NCBI GenBank assembly: GCA_018780435.1
Contig: JADMJS010000240.1
Coordinates: 1-48,751 of the forward strand
Source of the DNA: Myxococcales bacterium
GTDB lineage: Bacteria; Myxococcota_A; UBA9042; GCA-2863065
Reading direction: 5' to 3'
DNA length: 48,751 bases
Shown: one piece after another, positions 8,486 to 20,339 of the stretch
How the letters are laid out: each line of letters begins with the position of its first letter
Position numbering within the stretch: position 1 is the stretch's first letter
Translations under genes and position numbers: made by a program
Notes under the pieces: generated by a model
Told to the model about the DNA's origin: nothing
The model's input: the letters and a program-made list of their open reading frames with translations, nothing else
The model's database searches: none

Positions 8486-9162
8486 GGCGTCCCGATGGCG
8501 CCGGAACAGGTGTAGAACGCCGGCCAGCAATTGGCGCTGGCGCACCCGTCACACGTCGCCTCGGCAGGTGTATCGAGGCAGGCCGCGCCGCAGGCTGTGG
8601 CCACACAATCGATGTAAATGGCAAAGCAGTCGCCGCATGGCTGATCGAGACCGAGGCCCGTGAGGCACGTCGAGGTACACGCCGTGATGGCCGGATCGGC
8701 GCTGCACGAGTTCCAGCACTTGCCGGGCTCGAACTCGAAGCCCGGCACATCCCAGACGGCACGTAACCCGTCGCTCGTACAGAGGTTCTGGCAGTCACCT
8801 CCATCGAAGCTGGCGGCCTCGCAGTTGCATTCCCGCGCGCACGTCCCGTCGCCTGCCCACTCCGCGAGGCAGCTCCCGACGCCACAAAGGTCCGTCGGAT
8901 CGGGCGTGACATCGGTCGCATCCGTACCGCCGTCGGCCGAGCCATCCGTGGCACCGTCCGCCGCGCCGTCCACGGTGCCGGCAGCCGACTCCGTGCACAC
9001 GTTGCCGACGCAGCCGAGCCCCGTGTTGCAGTCCGCCTTCTTGGTGCAGGATTCACCGACGGCACCGCCCCCACCCGTGGCGACCGCGATGTCACCGCAA
9101 CCGATTAGGGGCGCGACCATGGCCAAGATCGGGACGATTCGGGAACTGAGCGCGCTGAACAT
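8479..9162 (-). CDS. Cys-rich lipoprotein with a Notch/LNR-like motif
   Basis: A 227-residue lipoprotein: signal sequence from MFSALSSRIV, lipobox PLIGC with Cys22, then a Gly/Asp/Thr-rich linker. Residues 98-124 read CLAEWAGDGTCARECNC ... FDGGDC, the cysteine spacing and DGxC / FDGGDC pattern of Lin-12/Notch repeats, which bind calcium in animal proteins. The C-terminal 100 residues hold many more cysteines in a CxxxC-rich, probably disulfide-bonded fold. The start was placed at ATG 9162 because AAGGAG precedes it by six bases; the open frame extends 17 codons further without support. It is divergent from the giant EGF/RCC1 gene. Surface location is supported; function is unknown. Confidence 0.7.
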   Translation of the reverse strand: MFSALSSRIVPILAMVAPLIGCGDIAVATGGGGAVGESCTKKADCNTGLGCVGNVCTESAAGTVDGAADGATDGSADGGTDATDVTPDPTDLCGVGSCLAEWAGDGTCARECNCEAASFDGGDCQNLCTSDGLRAVWDVPGFEFEPGKCWNSCSADPAITACTSTCLTGLGLDQPCGDCFAIYIDCVATACGAACLDTPAEATCDGCASANCWPAFYTCSGAIGTPQ

Positions 9163-9382
9163 GCGGATCTCCTTGGGCGAAGTGACCGTCTCACGCGACT
9201 CGGATGGGCGCAAACTCCTTCGGTGATCTCCCTGACGAGCGTGATCTCGCCCCCGTCTTAACTCCCGCCTCTACGCCTTGAGCCCAGAGGAGCACAGCCC
9301 TACTGTCCACGGAGCAGAAGCGCGACCGCCCATATCCCGAGCGCCGCTTCCCGGTCCCGTCCGATGTCGCCGAGGAGCCTTC

Positions 9383-12300
9383 ATGCGCCCGCTGCTTTTG
9401 CCCCTGAGTCTCCTCTTCACCCTCCACGCGCACGCCGAGCTCGGGCCCGCCTTGGACTGCGCCTCGGGCGGCGAGACCTTCTGCGATGCCAACATCGATG
9501 GCACGTGCGTCGACGCTCCCGACGCGCCGACGTGCACCTGCCCGGCCGGATACGAACCAAAGTCGCTGGCGGCGGTCGCCTACCGACCCGCCGACACCAT
9601 CCGAAAGCCCTTCCCGATCACCATGCGGCAGGCTGGGCGCGTACAGGCCCAGGGTTCCGCAGCCACCGTGGTGCAGGACGGGGTCTTGTGGATTGCGACC
9701 AGCGGGGAAGCGGGCATCGCCATCTCCCAGCCGGAGCTCGGCCCCGTCGCGGCAGCCGCACACGCCGGGAATCAGACCGTCGTCGTGATGGCCGACGGCA
9801 CGGTCGCGACCCTGCGAGACGCCGGCGTCAAGAGCGGCGACTACGCCGTCTCCGGGCTCTCAGGCGCCGTCGACGTCGTAGGCGGCACCGACCACGCCGT
9901 CATTCGGCTCGCGGACGGCTCCGTCGTCTCGGTGACGGCGGCGGGCGCGACCAAAGTCCTCGCCGTCGGCAAGGCCGTCGCCATTGGCGCCGTGGGTTCC
10001 GCGGGGTACGCGCTCGGCGACGACCAAGTCCTACGGCGCTTCGCGAGTGGGCCGGGTCCCTTGCCCGCGGTCCCCGGCGTCCTCGAAGGCGTCGCGCGCT
10101 TCGCCGCCGGCGACGCAGGGCTCGTGGTGGAGCTCACGACGGGCACACTTCAGGTCTTCGGCGGACTCGCCAAGCCACCTTTGATCACCGAAGCCCTGCG
10201 GACGCTCTCGGTCGGTGGCGACCGTATCCTGGTGGTGACGGACTCCGGGGCGGCCATCTCGTGGGGCGAGAACGGAGCGCCTACCTCCTCTCCGGGGCCC
10301 TACGTGGCCGCGTTTGCCGCCGGCGACTTCGACGTGCGAATCGAGGCACCCACCTGCGTCGTGACCGACGAATGCGCGTCCGACTTCACCTATTCGTGTC
10401 CCATCGGTGCGGCCTGCATCGACACGGAGGACGGCTACGTCTGCGAGTGTCCCCCGGGCACGATCGACGATGGCCTCAGTTGTGCCGACATCGACGAATG
10501 TGCCATGGGCACCCTCTGTCCGGGCCAGACCTCGTGCGTGAACGCCGCCCCAGGCTACTCCTGCGTGTGCCCCTTCGGGCTCGTGGCGGGGAGCACCCCG
10601 GGCTCGTGCGTCGTGAGCGGCCCGTGCGCCTCTGGCGTCCACACCTGTACGGCCAACGCCCATTGCGCCATGGATGGCGCCGCCCCCACCTGCACCTGTA
10701 ACCCTGGCTACGTTCAGGATACGTCCGGCTCGTGCATCGACGTCGATGAATGTGCGTCGCCCGTCTCGCCCTGCCACTGGAGCACGATCTGCGTCAACAC
10801 CGTCGGCAGCTATACCTGCGGTTGTGGCAGCACCGGGACGCCGGCTCCAAACGTCTTTCAGGGCGACTTCGCGGGGTATTCCTACACGGTGGGTGCGGCG
10901 CTCCTCCCGGGGCTCCCTCGCGCCATCGCGATCGATACGTACGGCGTGAGGCGCGCCGCGGTCTCTCCGAGCGGCCAGGTGTACGCCTGGATCGAAGGCC
11001 AGAACCCCGCACTCGTGGCGGGCTTGGGTGCCGGACCCTTCGTCGAGGTCGCCCTCGGTGAGTCGCACCTCGCCGCGCTGCGCAGTAGCGGCACCATCGC
11101 GGTCACGCCTCTGCAGGTCACCCCGAACTACCCCCTCCCGGCTGGGCTCACGAACGTCGTGGCGATAACGCTCGGCAGAAACAACGGCGCCGCCCTGAAG
11201 CGCGACGGACGTGTGGTCGCCTTCGGCTTCGGGCTCGCCGGCCAAGGCACGCTCCCGAGCACCTTCCCCACCAATGTGCGCGCCATCGCCGCGGGCGACG
11301 GCTTCACCGTCGCCATCACCTGGGATGACGCCCTCGTCTGCTTCGGAGACTGCCCAGTCCCGACCATGGTGGCGCCCCTCGGCCGCACCGGGCTGGTCGG
11401 CGTTCGGGCTCACGGCCGCCACGTCGCTCTGCTGACCGCCTCCGGGAGCATCATCGACAACCTCTCCGGGGCGCTCGTGGCCCGCAATGACGTCACGGGC
11501 CGGCGATTTCTCGACGTCGACAGCGGCGCCGCGTTCATCGGCTTCGGCGGCGTGAGTGACCCGATCAACTCGCCGGTGTACGTGCACACCCTCATCGGCG
11601 CCAGCAATGGCCCCGTCGCGTATGCCTACGACGCCTTCCCGCTCGTCGGCGTGGCGCTCGGATCACGGCGAACCCTCGACATCGCCGGGATGGGCCCGGG
11701 CTCGCTGGGCGTCCCGCCGGCGGATTCCATGCGCTTCATGGCCGCCATCGAGACGGCCTGTGAGCTCGTGGACGACTGTCTCCTCGATCCGGGCCAATGC
11801 GACCCGAACGCCGACTGCGTCGACCCGTCGCTGGCGAGCTTCGGAGACGCGACCTGCGTCTGCCGCTTGGGTTACGTCGACGACGGCGCGGGCGGTTGCA
11901 CCTTCGTCCCGAGCTGCGACACCGTGACGTGTGGCGCCAACGCGCACTGCGAGATGACGGATGGCCTCCCGTCGTGCGTTTGCGACCCGCACTATGAAAG
12001 CGACGCCAGTGGCCACTGTGTGGACGCCGACGAGTGTGCCGATGCCCCGTGCGATCCGAACGCGTGGTGCACGAACACCCCCGGGAGCTTCCTCTGCCTC
12101 TGCAAGCTCGGGTGGGAAGGCGACGGCCTCCTCTGCACCGACATCGACGAGTGCAGCCGGCACCCGGCGACGGGCTCCGCTTCGGCGTGCGGCGACGGGG
12201 GCTGCACCAACACGCCGGGAGCTTACGAATGCGACTGTGGCGCACACCTCACGCGGCAGTTCCTCGGCACCCCGCAGCTCGGTACGGTGACGCCGTGGGT

Positions 12301-15300
12301 GAGGGCGACCGAGCTCCCGCTCGACTCCATCCACGTGACCCAAGAGAGCCTGGGGCTGAGCGGGCAGACGTGGCCTACGGGCTACTACGCGGCCGCTCGT
12401 GGACCTCAGGGAGACGTACACGTGGTGAGTGGGAATGTCCCGCCGGTGCAGGCGCAAGAACCGCTCGTCGAGGTCGTCGCGCTCGCGCAGTTCGTGGTGG
12501 GCCGAAGCGCGGACGGGCGGGTCATCGTTGCCGGCCAGGAGCCCGCGAGCTCGATCCCGACGGTCGCGAGCACAGTCGGGCTCGTGACGGACGCAGCTCG
12601 CCTCTTCGCGCTCGGCGCCGCCGTTGGTATCTCGCATGATGACGGGTCCTTCTCGATCCACGGCAGCCTCCCCCGAATCCCCGGTTCACCCGCTCCCGCG
12701 GGGGTTCGCGACGTCGTGTCGACGTGCGTTGGCCGCAACTGGGCGGGCGTCTTGGCGCACAACATCGGCCGCCAAGCGCCGACGACGGAGTACCTCGCGT
12801 TCTTGTCGAGCGACGGGACGATTCGCTTCTCGGGATCGAGCCCATTCGTTGCCCCACTCGTGGTACCCGGGGCCCGCACGATCGCGTGCAGCGCGACCCG
12901 CCTCACGATCCTGAGGGGCGACGGGACGCTGGTCATCCGGCGTGCATCGGCTCCCACCGTCGATGAGGCAGGACCGATCGGAAGCGACTTCGTCGACGTC
13001 GGGTCGGCCAATGAGAATCTCGTGGCGTTGAGGCAGGATGGCGACGTCGTCGTCTGGCAGGTGGCCTCTACCGGCATGTCACTCTTCTTCCCGGAGTCCG
13101 TGCGGCCGATCCTCGATATCGATGGTAGTGCGGCCGGGAACTCATACGGTCACGGCACGTGGCTCCTCTCGCGACCGCATTGCCTTCCGAACGGAAACGC
13201 GCTGAATCGCGAGTGTGAGCTGGATTGCGACACGGGTCTCGAGTGTCTCTATGAAGGGGCCAATGGAACGTCCCCATCCTGCGTCTGTGCGGATGGCACG
13301 ACGCTGGACCCCAGCACCGGCGCATGCGTCGACCAAGACGAATGCGCCGACGGGACACACCTCTGCGACCCTAGCGCCGTCTGCATCAACACACCGGGCG
13401 GCTACGAGTGTGGGTGCGCAGCGGGCCACACTGCGAACCCGACGATGCGTGTCTATGACGCGGTGACCGACGTCCCTCGCCCACTCGTCCCAGGAACGGA
13501 AGACGCCGTCGCCGTGGACGTCCGCGGCAGCAGCCACGTCGTCCTGCGCCGTGACGGAAGCGTCGTCAGTTGGGGTCCCGTGGGCCTGGTCCCGGCCTCT
13601 GTTAACACGCCTGGAGGCAGCCCGGTCGTCGCCATCGCCGCTGGCGCGTCCCACGCCATCGCTCTCCGGGCCGACGGGACCGCGGTCACCTGGGGCGACG
13701 ACGCCTTCGGTGAAGCCCCCGGCCCCGTGCCCTTCACGTCGGTCGTCAGCGTCGGCGCCGGCGACCACCACACACTCATCGTCACCGCCGACGGCGCGCT
13801 CCATTGCCTCGGTCTCGACGACGCGGGGCAATGTTCGGTGCCCGCCGAGCTTGGACCGGGGAGCGAGGTGGTCGGTGCCACCGGCGGCCGCTACTTCACG
13901 GCCGTCCGCACTCGGTCTCGAAAGCTCATCACCTTCGGGGACTCGCCGATGCCGGAGACCAACGCCTTCTTCGAAGCCGGCGAGCTCCACGGCGATGGCG
14001 GCCTTCTACTGATACGGGGTGAAGGCCCAACACACTCGTCGGCTCGGGGTTCGCTCCGAATCCTGGTTGGGGAGACCACGGCGGGGGTGCCCGTGTGGCG
14101 CGCGCCAACAACAGTCGAGGACCTGTACTGCGAGACGTCAGCGAACTTGCTGGCCCTGAACGGGGGGATCTTGGCGGAGACCGGGCTGGTGTTGCCGGAC
14201 AGCTTTGCCCTGACACTGTTCCCACCCACAGTCGCACACCCGACCTGCGCACCCGGCTACCCGTACCCGACATCGACCTTCGCCGACCCCAATCTCCCGT
14301 GGTTTGCGCGGTGGACGACTCCACCGCTCTCGCCGCTGGCGACCGTCCACGAAGTGCAGCTCCCGATACGAACGCTGGACATCGGAATCTCAACCGACGG
14401 GACCGTCTCGGTCGTCACCGCGCTCACGTGCGTGCCGCCGGAGCCGTGTTCGGTCGCCGGCTGCGACCCCAACGCGACCTGCTCCCTCATCGCCGGAGAG
14501 GCCGTCTGTACCTGCAACCCGTCCTTCGTCGGCGATGGCCTGAGCTGTCAATGTCCAGGCGGTTATGTCGAAGGCGACGCGGGCGCCTGCGTCGACGTCA
14601 ATGAATGTGACGACGGGACCGACGACTGTCTTGGCTTCCTGACGACCTGCACCAATACGCCCGGCGGCTACGTCTGCTCGTGCCCGACCGGCTGGCAGAC
14701 GGTCGCGACGCCCGGCGGTGTCGCGTGCGAGGACGTGAACGAATGTGCACAGCGTCTCGACGACTGCCAGGCGCCCGAGCTCTGTTACAACCTCTTCCCG
14801 AGCTACCTCTGCGAGTGCCCTGACGGGTACTTCAAGACGGGATCGATTCAGGCCTTCGGAGACAACGCCGGCGGCCAGGTCTCCCCAACACCGCATATGG
14901 TCGACGCCGTTCAGGTCGACGGGGGTGGTGCCCACTCGGCGGCGCGGTCGGTCAGCGGCACGGTCATGCTCTGGGGCGACGACAGCGACGGGCAGCTCGC
15001 CCTGCCGTCCGGAGTGGTCGACGCCATCGACGTCGACTGCGGGGAAGCCCATACGATCATCGCTCGGCGTAACGGCCAAGTCCTCGCCTTCGGGCGAGAC
15101 GATAAGGGCCAAGCGACGGTCCCCGCGGGCGTCGGCGACGCCATCGACGTCGCCGCCGGTCGCGCGCACTCGGTGGCCCTCCGGGCCGACGGCCAGCTTA
15201 CCGTGTGGGGCGACGGGGCGAGTGGCCAGCTCGCCGTCCCGGCCGCCGCGCAGACCGGCGCCATCGCGATCGCGGCAGGTGACGACTTCACGCTCGCCTT

Positions 15301-16117
15301 GCTCGGCTCAGGCCAGGTCGTCGCATGGGGTGAGAACGGCAACGGGCAGGCCAGCCCGCCCGCGTCGCTCTCGAACGTCATCGCGATCGCGGCGGGCGCG
15401 CAGCACGCCGTCGCCCTCCGCGCCGATGGGACCGTGGTCGCGTGGGGCGACGACGGCGCGGGTCAAGTCTCGGGTGTGAACGCCTTCTCGAGCCCGGCCG
15501 TCGCCATCGCCGCCGGCGGCAAACACTCGGTGCTCCTCCTCGGGGACGGGAGCGTCGCCGCCGTCGGCTCGGACGCGACGGGCCAGGCCACGCCACCGGC
15601 ACTCCTCGGCCCCGTCTACCACGTCGGCGCAGGCGCGCGTCACACCCTCGTCCACACCCGCCGCATGTGTGCCGACATCGACGAGTGTGTGGAGGGCCCG
15701 GCGAGCTGCGACGCAGGCCAGATCTGCGAGAACCAGCCGGGCACCTTCTCGTGCGCCACCCCCGCGGGCTGCGACCCCAACCCGTGCGTCCACGGCGCGT
15801 GCCTCGAGGACAAGGACGGCACGATCGCCTGTCTTTGCGAGAAGTTCTGGTGGGGCGAGCTCTGTGACCTCCCCGTGAACGAGACGGCGTGCGAGGACGG
15901 CCGCGATGACGATCAAGACGGTGCTATCGACTGCGACGATCCCGACTGCGACTGTCCCGATCCCGACCTCGGCGACCCCAAGTCCGCACCGGCCGAGTCG
16001 ACGACGTGCGCGGCGAGCGGAAACGCCGCGGCACCATCGGTCGGGTTGCCGCTGACGCTCCTCATCGGCGCCCTCGTCGGCCTACTGCATCGGCGCCGAC
16101 GGTCGACCGAGCGCTAA
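9383..16117 (+). CDS. giant exported EGF-like / RCC1-like repeat protein with C-terminal anchor
   Basis: A 2244-residue protein with a signal peptide (MRPLLLPLSLLFTLHAHA, cleavage after about 18). It alternates blocks of Cys-rich EGF-like modules with blocks of RCC1-like beta-propeller blades. Eight calcium-binding EGF starts are visible (DIDEC, DVDEC, DADEC, DQDEC or DVNEC). The RCC1 blocks repeat the pattern AIAAGxxHAVALRADGTVVAWGDD, clearest at about 14.9-15.6 kb, where blades follow each other without a break. The end has an Asp-rich DGRDDDQDGAIDCDDPDCDC stretch, an isolated Cys, one membrane helix (VGLPLTLLIGALVGLL) and RRRR, like MYXO-CTERM sorting tails. GAGGAG five bases before ATG 9383 sets the start; the frame is open from 9278. 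It is probably a surface adhesion or recognition protein (inference). Confidence 0.85.
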   Translation: MRPLLLPLSLLFTLHAHAELGPALDCASGGETFCDANIDGTCVDAPDAPTCTCPAGYEPKSLAAVAYRPADTIRKPFPITMRQAGRVQAQGSAATVVQDGVLWIATSGEAGIAISQPELGPVAAAAHAGNQTVVVMADGTVATLRDAGVKSGDYAVSGLSGAVDVVGGTDHAVIRLADGSVVSVTAAGATKVLAVGKAVAIGAVGSAGYALGDDQVLRRFASGPGPLPAVPGVLEGVARFAAGDAGLVVELTTGTLQVFGGLAKPPLITEALRTLSVGGDRILVVTDSGAAISWGENGAPTSSPGPYVAAFAAGDFDVRIEAPTCVVTDECASDFTYSCPIGAACIDTEDGYVCECPPGTIDDGLSCADIDECAMGTLCPGQTSCVNAAPGYSCVCPFGLVAGSTPGSCVVSGPCASGVHTCTANAHCAMDGAAPTCTCNPGYVQDTSGSCIDVDECASPVSPCHWSTICVNTVGSYTCGCGSTGTPAPNVFQGDFAGYSYTVGAALLPGLPRAIAIDTYGVRRAAVSPSGQVYAWIEGQNPALVAGLGAGPFVEVALGESHLAALRSSGTIAVTPLQVTPNYPLPAGLTNVVAITLGRNNGAALKRDGRVVAFGFGLAGQGTLPSTFPTNVRAIAAGDGFTVAITWDDALVCFGDCPVPTMVAPLGRTGLVGVRAHGRHVALLTASGSIIDNLSGALVARNDVTGRRFLDVDSGAAFIGFGGVSDPINSPVYVHTLIGASNGPVAYAYDAFPLVGVALGSRRTLDIAGMGPGSLGVPPADSMRFMAAIETACELVDDCLLDPGQCDPNADCVDPSLASFGDATCVCRLGYVDDGAGGCTFVPSCDTVTCGANAHCEMTDGLPSCVCDPHYESDASGHCVDADECADAPCDPNAWCTNTPGSFLCLCKLGWEGDGLLCTDIDECSRHPATGSASACGDGGCTNTPGAYECDCGAHLTRQFLGTPQLGTVTPWVRATELPLDSIHVTQESLGLSGQTWPTGYYAAARGPQGDVHVVSGNVPPVQAQEPLVEVVALAQFVVGRSADGRVIVAGQEPASSIPTVASTVGLVTDAARLFALGAAVGISHDDGSFSIHGSLPRIPGSPAPAGVRDVVSTCVGRNWAGVLAHNIGRQAPTTEYLAFLSSDGTIRFSGSSPFVAPLVVPGARTIACSATRLTILRGDGTLVIRRASAPTVDEAGPIGSDFVDVGSANENLVALRQDGDVVVWQVASTGMSLFFPESVRPILDIDGSAAGNSYGHGTWLLSRPHCLPNGNALNRECELDCDTGLECLYEGANGTSPSCVCADGTTLDPSTGACVDQDECADGTHLCDPSAVCINTPGGYECGCAAGHTANPTMRVYDAVTDVPRPLVPGTEDAVAVDVRGSSHVVLRRDGSVVSWGPVGLVPASVNTPGGSPVVAIAAGASHAIALRADGTAVTWGDDAFGEAPGPVPFTSVVSVGAGDHHTLIVTADGALHCLGLDDAGQCSVPAELGPGSEVVGATGGRYFTAVRTRSRKLITFGDSPMPETNAFFEAGELHGDGGLLLIRGEGPTHSSARGSLRILVGETTAGVPVWRAPTTVEDLYCETSANLLALNGGILAETGLVLPDSFALTLFPPTVAHPTCAPGYPYPTSTFADPNLPWFARWTTPPLSPLATVHEVQLPIRTLDIGISTDGTVSVVTALTCVPPEPCSVAGCDPNATCSLIAGEAVCTCNPSFVGDGLSCQCPGGYVEGDAGACVDVNECDDGTDDCLGFLTTCTNTPGGYVCSCPTGWQTVATPGGVACEDVNECAQRLDDCQAPELCYNLFPSYLCECPDGYFKTGSIQAFGDNAGGQVSPTPHMVDAVQVDGGGAHSAARSVSGTVMLWGDDSDGQLALPSGVVDAIDVDCGEAHTIIARRNGQVLAFGRDDKGQATVPAGVGDAIDVAAGRAHSVALRADGQLTVWGDGASGQLAVPAAAQTGAIAIAAGDDFTLALLGSGQVVAWGENGNGQASPPASLSNVIAIAAGAQHAVALRADGTVVAWGDDGAGQVSGVNAFSSPAVAIAAGGKHSVLLLGDGSVAAVGSDATGQATPPALLGPVYHVGAGARHTLVHTRRMCADIDECVEGPASCDAGQICENQPGTFSCATPAGCDPNPCVHGACLEDKDGTIACLCEKFWWGELCDLPVNETACEDGRDDDQDGAIDCDDPDCDCPDPDLGDPKSAPAESTTCAASGNAAAPSVGLPLTLLIGALVGLLHRRRRSTER

Positions 16118-16121
16118 GCTA

Positions 16122-18052
<1,931 letters not shown>

Positions 18053-18056
<4 letters not shown>

Positions 18057-20221
18057 CGTCTCTCCCCCTGCTTGTCTCCAGACTTGAACCCCGCGATGAG
18101 GCGAGAGGCGATCCCGCCGAGGACACGGCTCGTGGATCCGGACGCACCCGCCGGGGCGCTCGAATACGCCGACAGCTCGCGCACGCCCGACTTCGCCTCA
18201 TCGTGCGAGGGGTTCTTCACGAGGATGGCCTCGTAATACGAGCGAGCCTCGGCCGCTTGCCCCCGTTCGAGCGCGAGCCGCGCGAGGAGCACCAACGCGA
18301 GCTCGTGAAAGCCGGGCTGATCGCCATCGGAGGCCGCCGTAAGCGCCTCCCGAGCATGGCGCTCCACACCCGCGCGTGCGCCGTCGCCCCACGTGCCGTC
18401 CGCCTGATGCGAATCCCAGAGAGCCTGTGCGGACCATGCCCAGTAGTCGGGTTCGTGGGGCCAACGTTGGTGCGCTCGCACAAAGCTCTGAAACGCCGGC
18501 CGGAACTCCCTCGCCGCGTGTTGCCGGCGACCATCTCGGTAGAAGACGTCGGCACCAAAGTAGTTGGAGACTTCAAATGCCGAGAAGCCGCCGAGCTTCG
18601 CCTCCAGCTCGCCACGGCGCTCGCGCGTCGTGAGGTCCGCGAACGCCGAGTCGAGCGCGGCGCCGACCCGCTTGAGATCACGAGCCACTCCGGGCACCTC
18701 GTCCCGAAGTTCATCCTCGTAGGCGCTCTCATCGTAGCGCGCGCGGAGCCGCACATACGCTTCCTTGAGCGAGCTCATAGTGACTCGCGGCGCCACCTCG
18801 AGCGCGTCGAACGGATTGGCCGAGTCGAGCCGCCGACGCCGCTCGGCGAGCTCCAGAACGCGTTCCGAAAGCGGCGGAATGCCGTCTCGAGTCCGCGCCT
18901 CACTCGGTCGAGTGCTCGCCGTGGGCGGGCCGACTGGTCGTGATGTCGCGGCGCTCAAGCCGCCGACCGCGGCCGGTGGGCGAACCGCCGCGGCCGAAGG
19001 CTCAGGCCCCCGCAGTGACGTTCCCACGGGGGGTGCCGCTGGCGACGACACTGGGCTTGGCGTCACCAAAGTCCCGACGATGGTGGTCTCGTCATCATCG
19101 TCGTCAGCGGCCGCTTCGAGCGCCTGAGCCAACGCGGCGTGGAGCGCTCCGTCATGCTCGCCGCCCGGTGTCGCCGCGATCAAGGGAAGGAGCTCCGGCA
19201 GCGGGCCCGATTGCCCGGTCGACGCGCCCGCGATGGGGGCCGTGCTCGTAGGACCGCCCGGGAGCGGTGTCCGTGGGGGGAGCCGCTTCCCGACGGTGGG
19301 GCCGTCGGTCGTGACGCGGGCGCCGACGTCGTTAGAGCGGCGAAGGGCGGTCGCGACGAAGCCTTCGGCGGCTAACAACTCGGCCAAACGAGCGACCTCG
19401 GGCGCTGGGACGCCGAGGGTGGGCAAGTGCCCCGCCGGGATCCCTTGAATGGAGATGCCGAGCGGCGTCTCGCGGGTCGAGCTCGGTGGGGTCGCGTTAT
19501 CGACCGTCGGCAAGAGCGCTGCTGCGTCGCAACGCAGGAGCGCCGCGACGAGCCGCTTCAAATCGGGCGAGAGGCTGTGGCTGAGCGGGACAGGGCCGCG
19601 GGCCAGCGCCGCCCGGGCCGTTCCGTATACGGCGCCAAAGACCCGCTCGAAGACCGTCTCGAGCTCCTCGAGCCGCGGGCCAGGGACCAGGTGCCCGAAC
19701 AGCGGCCGTTCAAGCACGGCGCGGTCGTAGCGCGCCGTGAACTCGACGACGGCCCGTATGGGATCGAGAGTAAAGACCTCAATGACCTTGGGCGCTTCGA
19801 GCGCCACGGGACGTGCATCGAGGTCATCCCGGACGGCGACGTCGGCGAAGGTGAAGTGGCTCATGGCTGACTGCGCCGCCCGCAGCTTCTCGGGTGTGAA
19901 GCGGCCCTCGAGAACCAGCAGCTCCTCGAGACGACTCTGAGCGGTGTGCGCGCGGTCGAGAGTCGCCTTCAGCTCCTGTGCGGGAAGCGCTCCCGACCGC
20001 AGGAGGAAGGCCCCGAGTGAGTGATGCGGCGCCGACCCCGCACAAAAGAGCGGAGTCCCGCCACGGACGAAGATCCTCACCTCCTCGCCGGGGAGAGCCA
20101 CCTTGACTGCCCCAGTGAACTCGGCCTCTCGAAGCTCTTCGAGGAGGGCGAGCAAGGGCAAGGGCCCGAGCTCCGGGGTCCCCGCCGTCGCGCTCTGGGC
20201 GCTTTCCATCATCATCGGCAT
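18053..20221 (-). CDS. DUF4388-like / degenerate J-domain / TPR signalling protein
   Basis: A protein of about 722 residues in three parts. The N-terminus (LGPLPLLALLEELREAEFTG, EVRIFVRGGTPLFC, then a LGAFLLRSGAL-type helical segment) resembles DUF4388/PATAN domains of myxobacterial signalling proteins. A long Pro/Thr/Ser-rich linker follows. Next is a J-domain-like stretch (NPFDALEVAPRVTMSSLKEAY) that lacks the HPD motif needed to stimulate DnaK. The C-terminal 150 residues are TPR-like helices. The start is uncertain: ATG 20221 (MPMMMES) is chosen, ATG 20215 has better spacing to GGAG, and the frame is open to TTG 20302. It overlaps the sigma-54 activator gene, so the two should act together; a partner or sensor role is inference. 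Confidence 0.75.
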
Positions 20222-20339
20222 GGCTCCGGCGTGCGGACGTGTCGTTGGCTTTGTGTCGCTATTCTGAACGTGGGTGGCCGACCGGCGGACCTGGGGCCCC
20301 AAAACACCGTCATCGTAAAGACACTCTTCACCGTTCGGT

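Noticed and set aside
10031..11587. 518-codon minus-strand frame opposite the EGF/RCC1 gene, with others at 13142-13990, 14390-15169 and 15308-15916
   Set aside because: Shadows in high-GC sequence. The plus strand has clear EGF and RCC1 motifs throughout.
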